Source of the DNA: Roseofilum acuticapitatum BLCC-M154
Lineage (GTDB): Bacteria > Cyanobacteriota > Cyanobacteriia > Cyanobacteriales > Desertifilaceae
DNA: 64,000 bases
Reading direction: 5' to 3'
NCBI RefSeq assembly: GCF_030068475.1
Contig: NZ_JAQOSP010000104.1
Span: 62,001 to 126,000 of the forward strand
Part shown: positions 9,701 through 17,439 of the stretch, one piece after another
Position numbering within the stretch: the stretch's first letter is position 1
Layout of the letters: every line of letters begins with the position of its first letter
The notes under the pieces: generated by a model
Seen by the model: the letters and a program-made list of their open reading frames with translations, nothing else
Told to the model about the DNA's origin: nothing
Databases searched by the model: none
Position numbers and translations under genes: made by a program

Positions 9701-9835
9701 AGCTGCCATTACCGACAAGAACCCCGCATCGAGCAGTTCAACATTGGCTTCCAGAATCTCCAGTTCCTCACCATTCGGACAGGTGAGCAGTTTTGCAATC
9801 AGTTCCGCGTATTGTGCGATTCGTTGTTCGTCCAT
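6767..9835 (-). CDS. TPR-CHAT protein (caspase-like protease with tetratricopeptide repeats)
   Basis: A 1,022-aa protein. Residues 95-275 hold four to five Kinesin-light-chain-type TPRs of 42 residues (GRYTDAEPLFQ... LATHLNNLA). A helical linker and a charged coiled coil (EKREEKKKREEK-like) follow, then a C-terminal CHAT domain (CHAT is a caspase-like peptidase clan). The probable catalytic histidine lies in ILAIATHGFA (near residue 760) and the cysteine in ALIACQTGLGE (near 900), both present. About 57 residues just before YLAHIYSMSYL are encoded by two copies of a dispersed palindromic repeat and sit inside the CHAT fold without breaking the frame. TPR-CHAT proteins act as proteases in signalling, cell-death or anti-phage systems. 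The DUF4384-like gene lies 92 bp upstream on the same strand. Confidence 0.88.
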   Translation of the reverse strand: MDEQRIAQYAELIAKLLTCPNGEELEILEANVELLDAGFLSVMAAYSQYLRSQGQEKNAKWLEEFAQHLEPAIREMGGSDNAESWETVNQQVVQLYQQGQYAAAIPLGERAIELARERWGNEHENVATSLNNLAALYQSQGRYTDAEPLFQQVIAIVRIALPENHPQLATHLNNLALLYQSQGRYTDAEPLFQEALAIDRIALPEHHPQLATHLNNLAGLYKSQGRYTEAEPLYQEALAIAPIALPDNHPQLTTHLNNLALLYQSQGRYREALQQFQASLKCEQNRLRYIFSTHSDRERREYLQSNRITYDLFLSLVSQSLADDPEAVGAALDAVLRRKSLTTAALAAQSAVIHGGRYGETVMALFRQWQDALEELREATYSPPPPQIDPEVDRKQRQEHRQRVKDLQTEAESLEKQLAKEVPELQLNQDTINRQVVADQLPEGSALVEFVRFRRNDFGESEQQWQEERYLAFTVMAHQPEQVRLIDLGEAEALDGLITQFRGYFTGSGDNLARRTPEFEEQKAQKEREEKKKREEKAKEQSQTQEQVYRVLCQPLIEALAGVSHWFLAPDGALNLLPFQILPMPSPPAPLPRERGVGDCFAPLRSTRNDGGEESVMGAGDCFAPLRSARNDGGEEGKPSQGYLAHIYSMSYLSSGRDLLPRQLPKRKLNVCPATILADPDYNWDGEKSHPAPDEQNQGIAQAGLEATLTTLSGFGRAVGTDIFGRQVAERLGTQAYLDKEAVSTHLTHGDCPRILAIATHGFARTGQKPYVEFVLALLVANPEQETQLFEQHSDLMNPHLLEEVEQVIQYCQDNNYPEFTQRLRALTPNIQAYLNAHPPSRLDSEAAEDAMYRAGVALAGANIWNQGKPLPEGMKGVLLAQDIAALDLWGNELSALIACQTGLGEVASGEGVFGLRRAFVVAGSKTLIMSLWSVPALATAYLMERLFHHLEEGLGRAAALAHAQSDVCTVTAGELRQSDLGQSILQEIRGNYADEDRPLSHPYYWGAWVCQGDIGQLAINH
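7939..8083. repeat. Dispersed palindromic repeats inserted in frame in the CHAT gene
   Basis: Two 41-bp copies (7939-7979 and 8005-8045) begin CGTCATTGCGAG and end CAATCTCCA, differing at a few bases. They are followed by a hairpin-forming CCTCTCCCGTGGGAGAGG (about 8051-8068). On the minus strand they are translated as GDCFAPLRSxRNDGGEE twice, preceded by PPAPLPRERGV. These are typical cyanobacterial interspersed repeats, normally intergenic; here they lie within a coding sequence. Confidence 0.85.
9030..9475 (-). repeat. 126-bp tandem DNA repeats encoding TPRs
   Basis: The sequence TATCTGCCTTGAGAC starts at 9030, 9156, 9282 and 9408, a strict 126-bp period. The units are nearly identical at DNA level, including GGTTGTTCAGGTGGGTGG. 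This indicates recent unit duplication or gene conversion in the TPR array. Confidence 0.85.
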
Positions 9836-9882
9836 AGCAATTCACCATTAATAATGATTTGTCTGATCCCCTTGGGGGGCCC

Positions 9883-9916
9883 AGAAACCCGGTTTCTTCA
9901 AGAAACCGGGTTTCTT
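9883..9916. repeat. Inverted repeat of the AGAAACCCGGTTTCTT family
   Basis: Arms AGAAACCCGGTTTCTT and AAGAAACCGGGTTTCTT lie head to head between the CHAT gene and the DUF4384-like gene. A second, diverged copy is at 12092-12124. It could fold as an intercistronic hairpin. Confidence 0.75.
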
Positions 9917-9926
9917 AGCGCCTAGG

Positions 9927-10736
9927 CTAATACACCTCATATTCCGTATACAATAACCGTCCCTTCCTCCCCTCGCTCACATAGTCCAACACCTCCTGCA
10001 ACTGCACCGGTTGCAACTCCAACGCCTCAGCGCGACTTTGCTCCAACCACCTAAACCGAGGAGCATCCGGAGTCAACAGCGCCAACCACCGCTCCTTACC
10101 CACCTCCGTTGCTGCAAATGTGGGATAGGGGGCTTCCTTTTGGGGAAACTCATGCACCCCTACCGTAAGCAGACTCTGCCGTGCATACTCCGAAGGACAC
10201 AAACACACCACCGTCCCATTCGGTTCCCGCTCCAATAGGGTTAAATGAGTCGATTCTGCTACCGTCATCTCCAACTTCAACTCGCTGCCCATTTTCACCC
10301 GCTCCACATAACACTTAGACGATGCACGACGCGCCCCCAAGTGACTCATTTCCACCAGTTCACGCACTTCCAGAAATCCCATCTGCTGGGTCAGTTGCGC
10401 TTTCTGCCTGAGCATTTCCCATAACCAGGGTTCATACTTGGTCTGCTCTAACCATTCGCGCACCTTCAACCAGAGCTTTTTACCATTCTCTTGATAATCA
10501 AACCCCCAGTTTTGCAGAGGTTCACGAATCTCTCTCCACCAAATGTTTTTTCGTGCATCGTCGCCATTTATCGAATCCGGCAGCGCCGCCGTTAACTCAC
10601 ACCACTGCTTCTTTAAGTTGGCTTTAGATACCCGCGTCTTAAACACCTCAACTGCAACGGGAGAAAGGTTCAGTGACTTAGCAATACTCTCCAAAAACAG
10701 TCCTTCATAGCGCTCTGGAATCTCAATGGGTTGCAT
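9927..10736 (-). CDS. DUF4384-like protein upstream of the TPR-CHAT gene
   Basis: About 269 aa. The C-terminal half (SELKLEMTVAESTHLTLLE, NGTVVCLCPS, then FAATEVGKERWLAL) resembles DUF4384, a beta-rich domain often attached to or encoded beside caspase-like and NTPase signalling proteins. The N-terminal half (residues 1-115) is helical and tryptophan-rich (WWREI, WGFDY, WLWEML) and I do not recognise it. The ATG at 10736 has AGGAG eight bases upstream, which decides the start over 10760 and 10784. It probably forms a two-gene operon with the TPR-CHAT gene, as a sensor or adaptor partner; that role is inferred from context only. Confidence 0.6.
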   Translation of the reverse strand: MQPIEIPERYEGLFLESIAKSLNLSPVAVEVFKTRVSKANLKKQWCELTAALPDSINGDDARKNIWWREIREPLQNWGFDYQENGKKLWLKVREWLEQTKYEPWLWEMLRQKAQLTQQMGFLEVRELVEMSHLGARRASSKCYVERVKMGSELKLEMTVAESTHLTLLEREPNGTVVCLCPSEYARQSLLTVGVHEFPQKEAPYPTFAATEVGKERWLALLTPDAPRFRWLEQSRAEALELQPVQLQEVLDYVSEGRKGRLLYTEYEVY

Positions 10737-11099
10737 CACTTTAACTCCTAAATGTTCCATTTTGCTCTTAAAAACATTAATCAACTTATATTTACCATAG
10801 CAAAAAAAATTTTAATCCATCCTCTTTACCGTAAGTAAGAGACATTTTGAGACATCAGTAGACATCGGGAGTCAATCTGAGTCAATCTGAGTCAAAAAAA
10901 AACAAAAAAAACACTTAAGACATCAAGATATATACCCTTTAATTTTAGAGACAAAGCAAGTCATTAAACCCTTGATTTTCTTACCCAAAACTCGCTATAA
11001 CAAAAACATAGGCAGCCAGTTCTAAGAACCCGCTTCCTCAACAAAAAACCTTAAGCCGAAACCTCGACTTAAGGCCACACACTAATTTTCAACACCATT
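10737..11099. other. Divergent intergenic region (363 bp)
   Basis: AT-rich gap between the DUF4384-like gene (minus) and the oxygenase gene (plus). Apart from the 10-bp repeat array and an adenine-rich stretch at about 10894-10912, I see no RNA gene or reading frame. It must contain both promoters. Confidence 0.5.
10839..10898. repeat. Array of six 10-bp direct repeats
   Basis: Six consecutive decamers: GAGACATTTT, GAGACATCAG, TAGACATCGG, GAGTCAATCT, GAGTCAATCT, GAGTCAAAAA. The array sits about 100 bp upstream of the DUF4384-like gene, in the divergent gap facing the oxygenase gene. A 10-bp period places each unit on the same helix face, which is how iterons or cooperative operator arrays look. 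Looser matches (AAGACATCAA, AGAGACAAAG) follow downstream. Confidence 0.7.
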
Positions 11100-11810
11100 A
11101 TGTTATCACTCGAATCCAATGGCATCAACGCCATCGGTCAAAATCTGCATCAAAACGGTTGGGTCTTCCTTTCCCATGTCCACCCAGACATCTGGCAAAC
11201 CGTGGCAAAACAGATCGCGAAATGCCAACCCATGACCCAAGAAAACGGTCAAACAATCTATGATGTTAAAGCGAATTCCAGCAAACAAAACCGGTCAGAT
11301 TCCCAAAGCCAAAACCCCCTCCGTCCCCATACCGACGGCAGCGATTTATTGGTTCCTCCCAATTATTTAGCCCTGTATTGCCTAAAACCTGACCAGTTTG
11401 GCGGTGGCTATACTACCCTGGCAGACGGACAGGAATTGCTCAGACATCTAACCGAGACCGACCAACAAAAGATGCTCTCTAATCCCTATCCATTTTTCTC
11501 TAAAGATGGCAAACAACAAATCCTCCGTCCTATCCTCTCTCTGAATCAGAATCAACCCCTATTTCGGTTTTCTTACAATACCCTAGTTTACGGCACGCCT
11601 TCCCCAGAGATGACCCAAACTACACCCTCAGTGAGGGATTCTTGGTTACTTGATATCTGTCATAAAATTGTCAATTGGTTTGACAACAACCATGAATCAA
11701 TTCGCATCCCCCAAAATGGTTTATTAATTTTCAATAATCATCGGATGCTCCATTCTCGCACTGCTTACTGGGATGCAGAACGCCATCTGCAACGGCTGTG
11801 GTTAATCTAA
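11100..11810 (+). CDS. TauD/TfdA-like Fe(II)/2-oxoglutarate dioxygenase
   Basis: A 236-aa clavaminate-synthase/TauD-like oxygenase. The iron ligands are visible as the HxD of LRPHTDGSDLL and a distal histidine in NNHRMLHSR, and the 2-oxoglutarate-binding arginine is probably in ERHLQRLWLI at the C-terminus. FGGGYTTLADG is also typical of the fold. It is a hydroxylase or desaturase acting on a small molecule or peptide; the substrate is unknown. A 64-aa protein is encoded 54 bp downstream in the same direction and may be functionally tied to it. Confidence 0.82.
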   Translation: MLSLESNGINAIGQNLHQNGWVFLSHVHPDIWQTVAKQIAKCQPMTQENGQTIYDVKANSSKQNRSDSQSQNPLRPHTDGSDLLVPPNYLALYCLKPDQFGGGYTTLADGQELLRHLTETDQQKMLSNPYPFFSKDGKQQILRPILSLNQNQPLFRFSYNTLVYGTPSPEMTQTTPSVRDSWLLDICHKIVNWFDNNHESIRIPQNGLLIFNNHRMLHSRTAYWDAERHLQRLWLI

Positions 11811-11864
11811 ACTCTCTAGTCTCAATTTTGTCTAGTTTCTCTCATTGTTCACGAGGTTAAAATC

Positions 11865-12059
11865 ATGTCTAAATCCTTGATTGCTTTCGTTTCCGGTGTC
11901 ACTCAATCCGTCGCCAATAGCGCCATTGATAACGCTTACGATGAAGAATATCAAATCGAAGTCGAAGAACACCCCGATGAAAGTCCTTCCGTCCATGCAT
12001 GGCACGCTGCTGGTCGTTTAGTCGGTGATACGGTTCGCTTTCTGTTCACCGGTTCTTAA
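11865..12059 (+). CDS. Small acidic protein of unknown function
   Basis: A 64-aa protein starting MSKSLIAFVSG that I do not recognise. It has a short hydrophobic N-terminus, a very acidic centre (YDEEYQIEVEEHPDE) and a tail with HAWHAAGRLVGDTVRF. The ATG is preceded by ACGAGGTTAAAATC, giving a plausible ribosome-binding site (GAGG), and codon use looks like its neighbours. Position right after the 2-oxoglutarate oxygenase suggests co-transcription. It could be a modified-peptide substrate, a partner, or unrelated. Confidence 0.6.
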   Translation: MSKSLIAFVSGVTQSVANSAIDNAYDEEYQIEVEEHPDESPSVHAWHAAGRLVGDTVRFLFTGS

Positions 12060-12091
12060 TCTCTCATAGGGTTTAATCCCCTCATGTTCCG

Positions 12092-12230
12092 AGAAGCCGG
12101 GTTTCTTGGAGAAACCTGGCTTCTGGTTTGTGTAGATGGTAAACTCTGGGGAGACACAGAAGGGGGGCGGGTTTACAAAATGGGCTGGTGAGAATTCTAG
12201 TTATGGGTAAAACCCGCCCCTACCAATCCA
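12092..12230. repeat. Intergenic dispersed repeats upstream of purD
   Basis: Two elements share this 267-bp gap. At 12092-12124 is an inverted repeat (GAAGCCGGGTTTCTT ... GAAACCTGGCTTC) related to 9883-9916. From about 12166 to 12223 GGGCGGGTTT pairs with AAACCCGCCCCTACC, a terminal-inverted-repeat type also seen within 51879-51955. Nothing else is recognised before purD. Confidence 0.65.
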
Positions 12231-12326
12231 TTGTTTCGGCTGTCGCCGACATGAACATTGTTAATTGCCATAAGTTTCCGATCGCATACTACAATCAGAC
12301 AGGTAAGTGTGATGGAATAACCGAAC

Positions 12327-13619
12327 GTGAAGATCATTGTCATTGGTAGTGGAGGGCGAGAACATGCGATCGCCAAAACCCTTCTGCAATCTTCCCAAGT
12401 GCAGCATGTTATCTGTATCCCCGGCAATGGGGGAACGGCACGGTTAAAGCGCTGCGAAAATCTGCCCCTCAACATTGACCAAGTTGACCAGTTTGAGGCG
12501 ATCGCCGAATATGCTAAAACCCATGCCATCGATCTGATTATCATTGGCCCAGAAGCACCCCTCGCCCTCGGTATCACCGATGTTCTACAACGCCACAACT
12601 TAACCGTATTTGGCCCAAGCCAAGCGGGAGCGCAAATAGAAGCCAGCAAAGCCTGGGCGAAAGCCCTCATGAGCGAGGCATCCATTCCTACGGCTGCCTG
12701 TGCCGTATTTACAGATGAACCGGCTGCCCGCGCCTATGTCCAGAGCGGAAAAATCCCCATCGTCATTAAAGCCGATGGTCTAGCTTCTGGGAAAGGGGTG
12801 ACCGTGGCCATGACCTTAGCAGAAGCAGAAGAAGCCCTATCCGAGGCCTTTTCCGGTAAATTTGGCGCAGCCGGTCAAACCGTAGTGATTGAAGAATATC
12901 TGACCGGTCAAGAAGCCTCTATTTTAGCCCTCACCGACGGCGAAACTATCCGACCCCTGATCAGCGCCCAAGACCACAAACGCATTGGTGAAGGGGACAC
13001 AGGGCCCAATACCGGAGGCATGGGAGCCTATGCTCCAGCGCCCCTAGTGACCCCAGAATTAAGCGATCGTATTAACCAAGAAATTCTCATCCCCACCATA
13101 AAAACCCTGAAAAAACGGGGCATTACCTACCGGGGTGTGTTGTATGCTGGCCTGATGATTACCCCAGAGGGCGATCCGAAAGTGATCGAATTTAACTGTC
13201 GGTTTGGCGATCCAGAAATTCAAGCCATTCTCCCCCTGTTGGAAACCCCCCTAGAAACTCTCCTTTTAGCCACCGCTAAAGGAGAATTAGCCCAACAAGA
13301 GATAACCTGGAAACCGGGAGCCTGTGCTTGTGTGGTGGCAGCCTCTGAAGGCTATCCCGGTGACTTTGCTAAAGGGTTTCCCATCACCGGTATAGAGTTG
13401 GCCGAAGCTCAAGGGGCGATCGTGTTTGAAGCGGGAACTAGCCTAAAAGATAATCATCCCGTCACCAGTGGGGGGCGCGTTTTGGGCGTAACTGCGGTGG
13501 GAGCAACCCACGATCTGGCCTTTGAAAAAGTCTATCAGGCGATCGCCTCCATTCACTTCCAGGGCATCTACACCCGTCGAGACATCGGCCATCGGGTGCG
13601 GCAAAAACCCAAGGAGTAA
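12327..13619 (+). CDS. purD: Phosphoribosylamine-glycine ligase
   Basis: Second step of purine synthesis: joins glycine to 5-phosphoribosylamine using ATP, in the cytosol. At 430 aa it has full family length. It opens with MKIIVIGSGGREHAIAKTLL, has the ATP-grasp features IPIVIKADGLASGKGV and IEEYLTGQEAS, and the family signature RFGDPEIQAI. The start is a GTG. It is followed 56 bp later by nblS, an arrangement I recall from other cyanobacteria. Confidence 0.97.
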   Translation: MKIIVIGSGGREHAIAKTLLQSSQVQHVICIPGNGGTARLKRCENLPLNIDQVDQFEAIAEYAKTHAIDLIIIGPEAPLALGITDVLQRHNLTVFGPSQAGAQIEASKAWAKALMSEASIPTAACAVFTDEPAARAYVQSGKIPIVIKADGLASGKGVTVAMTLAEAEEALSEAFSGKFGAAGQTVVIEEYLTGQEASILALTDGETIRPLISAQDHKRIGEGDTGPNTGGMGAYAPAPLVTPELSDRINQEILIPTIKTLKKRGITYRGVLYAGLMITPEGDPKVIEFNCRFGDPEIQAILPLLETPLETLLLATAKGELAQQEITWKPGACACVVAASEGYPGDFAKGFPITGIELAEAQGAIVFEAGTSLKDNHPVTSGGRVLGVTAVGATHDLAFEKVYQAIASIHFQGIYTRRDIGHRVRQKPKE

Positions 13620-13675
13620 CCCATAATAGAAAGAATCTAAAAAACTGTAGGTCTTCAGCGCAATGCATCGGTATC

Positions 13676-15757
13676 ATGGTGGCTTTACTGAAAAATCTTA
13701 AAGGAGCGATCGCCCATTGGTGGTCAGAATTCACTCTGCAAACCCGACTCATGGCAGCAGCTACCCTAGCGGTATCCCTGATCATGAGCAGTCTCACCTT
13801 CTGGGCCGTCAACACCATTCAACTCGATGCTCGCCTCCATGATACCCGCTTTGGTCAAGACCTGGGACTCCTGCTGGCCTCCAACGTCACGCCCCTGGTA
13901 GCCGAAAATAACCTCACGGAAGTCGCCCGATTTTCCCAGCGCTTCTATAACAGTACCTCCAATATCCGTTATCTGCTCTACGCCGACCGAGAAGGTAAAC
14001 TCTTTTTCGGTCTTCCCTTCTGGGACTCCGAAGTACAAACCTCCCTCAGTATCGAACGGCGCATTCAGCTCCCAGAGAATTACATGACTTCCTCCCAAGC
14101 TCCCCTGGTGCGCCAACATCAAACCCCCGATGGAGAAGTCACGGATGTCTTCGTTCCCCTGATCCATGAAAACAAATATCTTGGCGTATTGGCGATCGGC
14201 ATTAATCCTAATCCTACCGTCGTCACCTCCTCCAATTTAACCCGCGATGTAACCCTAGCTGTTTTCGTCTCCATTTGGTCAATGGTCATTTTAGGGGGAG
14301 TCTTCAATGCTCTCGCCATTACTCAACCCATTAAAGAACTCTTATCTGGAGTAAAAAGTATCGCTTCGGGTAATTTTAAGCAGCGCATTGATTTACCCTT
14401 GAGCGGAGAATTGGGTGAACTCATTTGTAGCTTTAATGAAATGGCGGAACGGTTAGAGAGCTATGAAGAACAAAATATTGAAGAATTAACTGCCGAAAAA
14501 GCCAAACTAGAAACGCTGGTTTCCACCATTGCTGATGGCGCAATGTTGTTAGATACCGAACTGAATATTATCTTAGTCAATCCCAATGCTCGCCGCATGT
14601 TTGATTGGGAAGGAGAACCCGTAGTCGGTAAAAATGTTTTACGCTATGTACCACCCCCCATACAAGTCAAACTCACTCGTCCCCTTTATGAAATTATTCA
14701 AGGCAAATTTTCCCCGGCTGATGGAGCGTCTGTCCATGAATTTCGGATCACTTTAAGTGAACCGGTTAAACGCACCGTAAGAATTCTTTTAACCACGGTT
14801 TTATCCCATCGCGCCACAGGAGAGGGCGCTTTATGTCAAGACTGCCTACATGATGAGAATAATACTTGTGTAGTTCCCGAACGTCCCCTAGCCCAAGAAT
14901 GCGTCTTATATGAGCATCATATTAAACCCAATTTAGAGAATGGGAATATTGGCAACTTGAAAGGGATTGCGATGACGGTTCAAGATATCACCCGCGAGGT
15001 GGAACTGAATGAAGCGAAAAGCCAATTTATTAGCAATGTATCCCATGAACTGAGAACTCCTTTATTTAATATTAAAGGGTTTATTGAAACCCTCTATGAG
15101 TATGGGGAAGAACTGAGTGAAGTTGAGCGGCGCGATTTTCTGGAAACCGCAAATCATGAAACCGATCGCCTCACACGCTTGGTTAATGATGTATTAGATC
15201 TATCTCGACTAGAATCTAGCCGCACTTATCACTTGGATGCGGTATATGTGGGACAACTGATTGAGCAAACCCTCCGCACCTATCAACTGAATGCCAAAGA
15301 TAAGGGAATTGAACTGCGCCAAGAGATTGAAACGGATTTACCGAAAATTTGGGGCCATTACGATCTCCTCCTACAAGTCCTCACCAATTTAGTGGGAAAT
15401 TCCCTCAAATTTACCGAATCGAAAGGTAAAGTAATGATTCGGGCCTATTGTCCTCCGAGCAATAAGAAGGTCGTCCGCATCGAAGTGGCTGATACGGGAA
15501 TTGGGATCGATCCAGAAGACCAAGCGGCTATTTTTGACCGCTTCTATCGGGTGGAAAACCGAGTGCATACCTTAGAAGGAACGGGACTGGGATTATCTAT
15601 TGTCCGCAATATTATTGATAAACATAATAGTTGTGTACAATTGGTCAGTGAAGTGGGAGTGGGGACGACCTTTTGGTTCGATCTAGCGTTGTATGAGGAA
15701 GCCCTAGATTCTGAACCGGTCAATTCCTTGGAACCTGTCTATAGCAAACCTAAATGA
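13676..15757 (+). CDS. nblS: NblS (Hik33/DspA) sensor histidine kinase
   Basis: Membrane sensor kinase of cyanobacteria that integrates light, redox, cold and nutrient stress and controls high-light and phycobilisome-degradation genes. Order: membrane helix about 28-48, periplasmic sensor with the landmark FFGLPFWDSEVQTSLSI, second helix about 182-205, HAMP (ITQPIKELLSGVKSIA), coiled coil, PAS (ADGAMLLDTELNIILVNPNA), then HisKA with the phospho-acceptor in FISNVSHELRTPL and an ATPase domain (NLVGNSLKF, GTGLGLSIV). Length 693 aa is normal. Residues 387-410 hold a C-x2-C-x7-C-x10-C cluster late in the PAS region, possibly a metal or redox site. NblS normally works with RpaB; no response regulator gene adjoins it here. 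Confidence 0.93.
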   Translation: MVALLKNLKGAIAHWWSEFTLQTRLMAAATLAVSLIMSSLTFWAVNTIQLDARLHDTRFGQDLGLLLASNVTPLVAENNLTEVARFSQRFYNSTSNIRYLLYADREGKLFFGLPFWDSEVQTSLSIERRIQLPENYMTSSQAPLVRQHQTPDGEVTDVFVPLIHENKYLGVLAIGINPNPTVVTSSNLTRDVTLAVFVSIWSMVILGGVFNALAITQPIKELLSGVKSIASGNFKQRIDLPLSGELGELICSFNEMAERLESYEEQNIEELTAEKAKLETLVSTIADGAMLLDTELNIILVNPNARRMFDWEGEPVVGKNVLRYVPPPIQVKLTRPLYEIIQGKFSPADGASVHEFRITLSEPVKRTVRILLTTVLSHRATGEGALCQDCLHDENNTCVVPERPLAQECVLYEHHIKPNLENGNIGNLKGIAMTVQDITREVELNEAKSQFISNVSHELRTPLFNIKGFIETLYEYGEELSEVERRDFLETANHETDRLTRLVNDVLDLSRLESSRTYHLDAVYVGQLIEQTLRTYQLNAKDKGIELRQEIETDLPKIWGHYDLLLQVLTNLVGNSLKFTESKGKVMIRAYCPPSNKKVVRIEVADTGIGIDPEDQAAIFDRFYRVENRVHTLEGTGLGLSIVRNIIDKHNSCVQLVSEVGVGTTFWFDLALYEEALDSEPVNSLEPVYSKPK

Positions 15758-15815
15758 GTTATGTAATAATGGCTGCCCCTCATCCCCATTCCCTATTATC
15801 CAAAGGAGACCTAAA

Positions 15816-16343
15816 ATGACCCATGCTTCTGACTCGGAGAGCCTTCAGGAATTTCAAGCGGAAATGACGCGCTTGCGGGAAGAGTTAACTTTAAGAGACC
15901 AATTGGTACAACAGTTGTCTCAAGAGCTGTTTCGGTTAGTGAAAGGGAATGCCTCTTTTATCCCAGCTCAAACTCAGTCAGGCGATCAAATGGAAAATAT
16001 GCGATCGCTCCAAGAGCAATTGCAAAAGGTGGAGGAGCAGGTACAGTTCTATCAAGAACAAATCGAAGAGCGCGATCGCGAAATCTATCAACTGCGTCAG
16101 TCCGTGCAAGAATTAAGCGATCGCTCCGGAATGCTCGAACAAGTGGTACAAGAACTTCCCCATCTCTATCGGCAAAAGTTTGCCGAACGCATGGAACCCA
16201 TCCGGGAAAAGGTCGCTATGCTCCAACGGGAAAACCGCCAACTGCACGCTGAATTGCAAAGCGTCAGCTATCGATTAGCCATGAGAACCCGCAACCCGTC
16301 GCGCATCGATTTACCCGATTTTCCCATCACTAATATCAATTAA
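15816..16343 (+). CDS. Coiled-coil protein of unknown function
   Basis: A 175-aa protein made almost wholly of heptad-patterned helix (residues 8-145: LREELTLRDQLVQQLSQEL, LQEQLQKVEEQVQFYQEQI and so on), with a basic tail. No enzyme motif or membrane segment is visible. AGGAGACC lies just before the ATG. It follows nblS by 58 bp in the same direction, so purD-nblS-this gene may be one transcript. It may be a structural or scaffolding protein; function is not recognised. Confidence 0.65.
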   Translation: MTHASDSESLQEFQAEMTRLREELTLRDQLVQQLSQELFRLVKGNASFIPAQTQSGDQMENMRSLQEQLQKVEEQVQFYQEQIEERDREIYQLRQSVQELSDRSGMLEQVVQELPHLYRQKFAERMEPIREKVAMLQRENRQLHAELQSVSYRLAMRTRNPSRIDLPDFPITNIN

Positions 16344-16454
16344 AAATTAAAAATTAAAAATTAAAAATTTGATCTACAGCGCTTCGCGCTTTAATGAGGT
16401 ACACTCTCATTACTTATTACTCATTACTCATTACTTAACAGCGCGAAGCGCTGT
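16339..16454. repeat. Tandem heptads and paired palindromes
   Basis: ATTAAAA is repeated about four times (16339-16370). Then come CAGCGCTTCGCGCT (16378-16391), a run of TTACTCA-type heptads (about 16409-16437) and the inverse palindrome CAGCGCGAAGCGCTG (16439-16453). This is the short-tandem-repeat plus palindrome mixture typical of filamentous cyanobacteria. Confidence 0.75.
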
Positions 16455-16464
16455 AACCGATCGC

Positions 16465-17106
16465 ATGTCCCATTCCTCTGTGCAGATTGTTGTCGAGTCC
16501 GATCGCGATCGCTCGGCTCCTTTGCCTGTAAAATTATTACAAATAATTAACAGTATTTCCCCTGATCTGAATACCTCTATTCAATCTCTTAATACGCTTA
16601 ACCCTTCAGATAACGGGCTTTTCTGTCCTTTGACCTTCAACATTCCTGATTCTCTTCCTTTTCAGGGTCAAAAAGCTTACCAAAACTGCCGATCGCTAGA
16701 CCCCCTACGGCAAACCGTGACCACTTGGGGATACCCTACCGGCGAAGGAAACTATTGGCTACCCATTATTCTGACGGCCAAAGGGCCGGTCTATGGTGAA
16801 GCCATTGAAAACAGGAACTCCAACTATCATCAACCTCTACATTTAGGCGATCGCAGCCGTCAAACCCTCTACCAATTGAGTTATCAACTGTTGCGCCATA
16901 TCCAAGCTATTCCTAGCGTTTATTTGCTTCAGTTTGGGGGAATATCCGATCCCTGGTTCGATCGCCTAATTCCCTTTCCCGATACCCCAGTCTTAGCCAG
17001 TTTAGGGGTTCAGGAACCAGACTTACTCACCAGTTACTGGTATTGCCAAATCGGAACCCCCCTGATTGACCTACAAATTAAAGCCATTTCCTCAAGCAGC
17101 CCTTAA
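16465..17106 (+). CDS. Conserved cyanobacterial-type protein of unknown function
   Basis: About 213 aa from the ATG at 16465 (MSHSSVQIVVESDRDR). An upstream in-frame start at 16369 would translate the palindromic repeat, so I reject it. The protein has mixed alpha/beta composition and no recognisable catalytic motif, signal peptide or membrane helix; segments such as GEGNYWLPIILTAKGPVYGEAI suggest a ligand-binding or GAF-like sensor fold, which is a guess. Its 3' end overlaps the STAS gene by 15 bp, tail to tail. Confidence 0.55.
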   Translation: MSHSSVQIVVESDRDRSAPLPVKLLQIINSISPDLNTSIQSLNTLNPSDNGLFCPLTFNIPDSLPFQGQKAYQNCRSLDPLRQTVTTWGYPTGEGNYWLPIILTAKGPVYGEAIENRNSNYHQPLHLGDRSRQTLYQLSYQLLRHIQAIPSVYLLQFGGISDPWFDRLIPFPDTPVLASLGVQEPDLLTSYWYCQIGTPLIDLQIKAISSSSP

Positions 17107-17439
17107 TTGATTGGGCTGATACCTCTCTACCACCTCTTCATAGGAAGAATAAACTTCAAAGACTCCCTCTAATCTGGCAATATCCAAAATGAGCTTGACC
17201 TGTCCAGGAATATGACACAGAACTAGACGACAACCCTGCTGACGAGCCGTTTTAAGTCCAGAAACGAGCTTACCGAGTCCGGCACTATCCATGAAATCGA
17301 CTCTAGCCAAATCTAAACAAAGGACAGAAGTCCCAGAAGCCATCTCCTCAATCTGGCGAGCAATTTTTTCCCCACCCTGGCGATCGAAACGCCCTTGAGG
17401 GTGAAGAACCGCAAACTGACCCATTACTCTATTTGTCAT
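17092..17439 (-). CDS. STAS-domain anti-sigma-factor antagonist
   Basis: A 115-aa single STAS domain like SpoIIAA/RsbV, cytosolic switch proteins that bind a kinase (anti-sigma) partner and are controlled by phosphorylation. The phospho-acceptor is Ser52 in DFMDSAGLGKLV, with the usual preceding strand VLCLDLARV. The C-terminal helix (YSSYEEVVERY) completes the fold. No kinase or phosphatase gene is adjacent. In cyanobacteria such proteins act in sigma control, motility or carbon/nitrogen signalling; the pathway here cannot be told. Confidence 0.85.
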   Translation of the reverse strand: MTNRVMGQFAVLHPQGRFDRQGGEKIARQIEEMASGTSVLCLDLARVDFMDSAGLGKLVSGLKTARQQGCRLVLCHIPGQVKLILDIARLEGVFEVYSSYEEVVERYQPNQLRAA

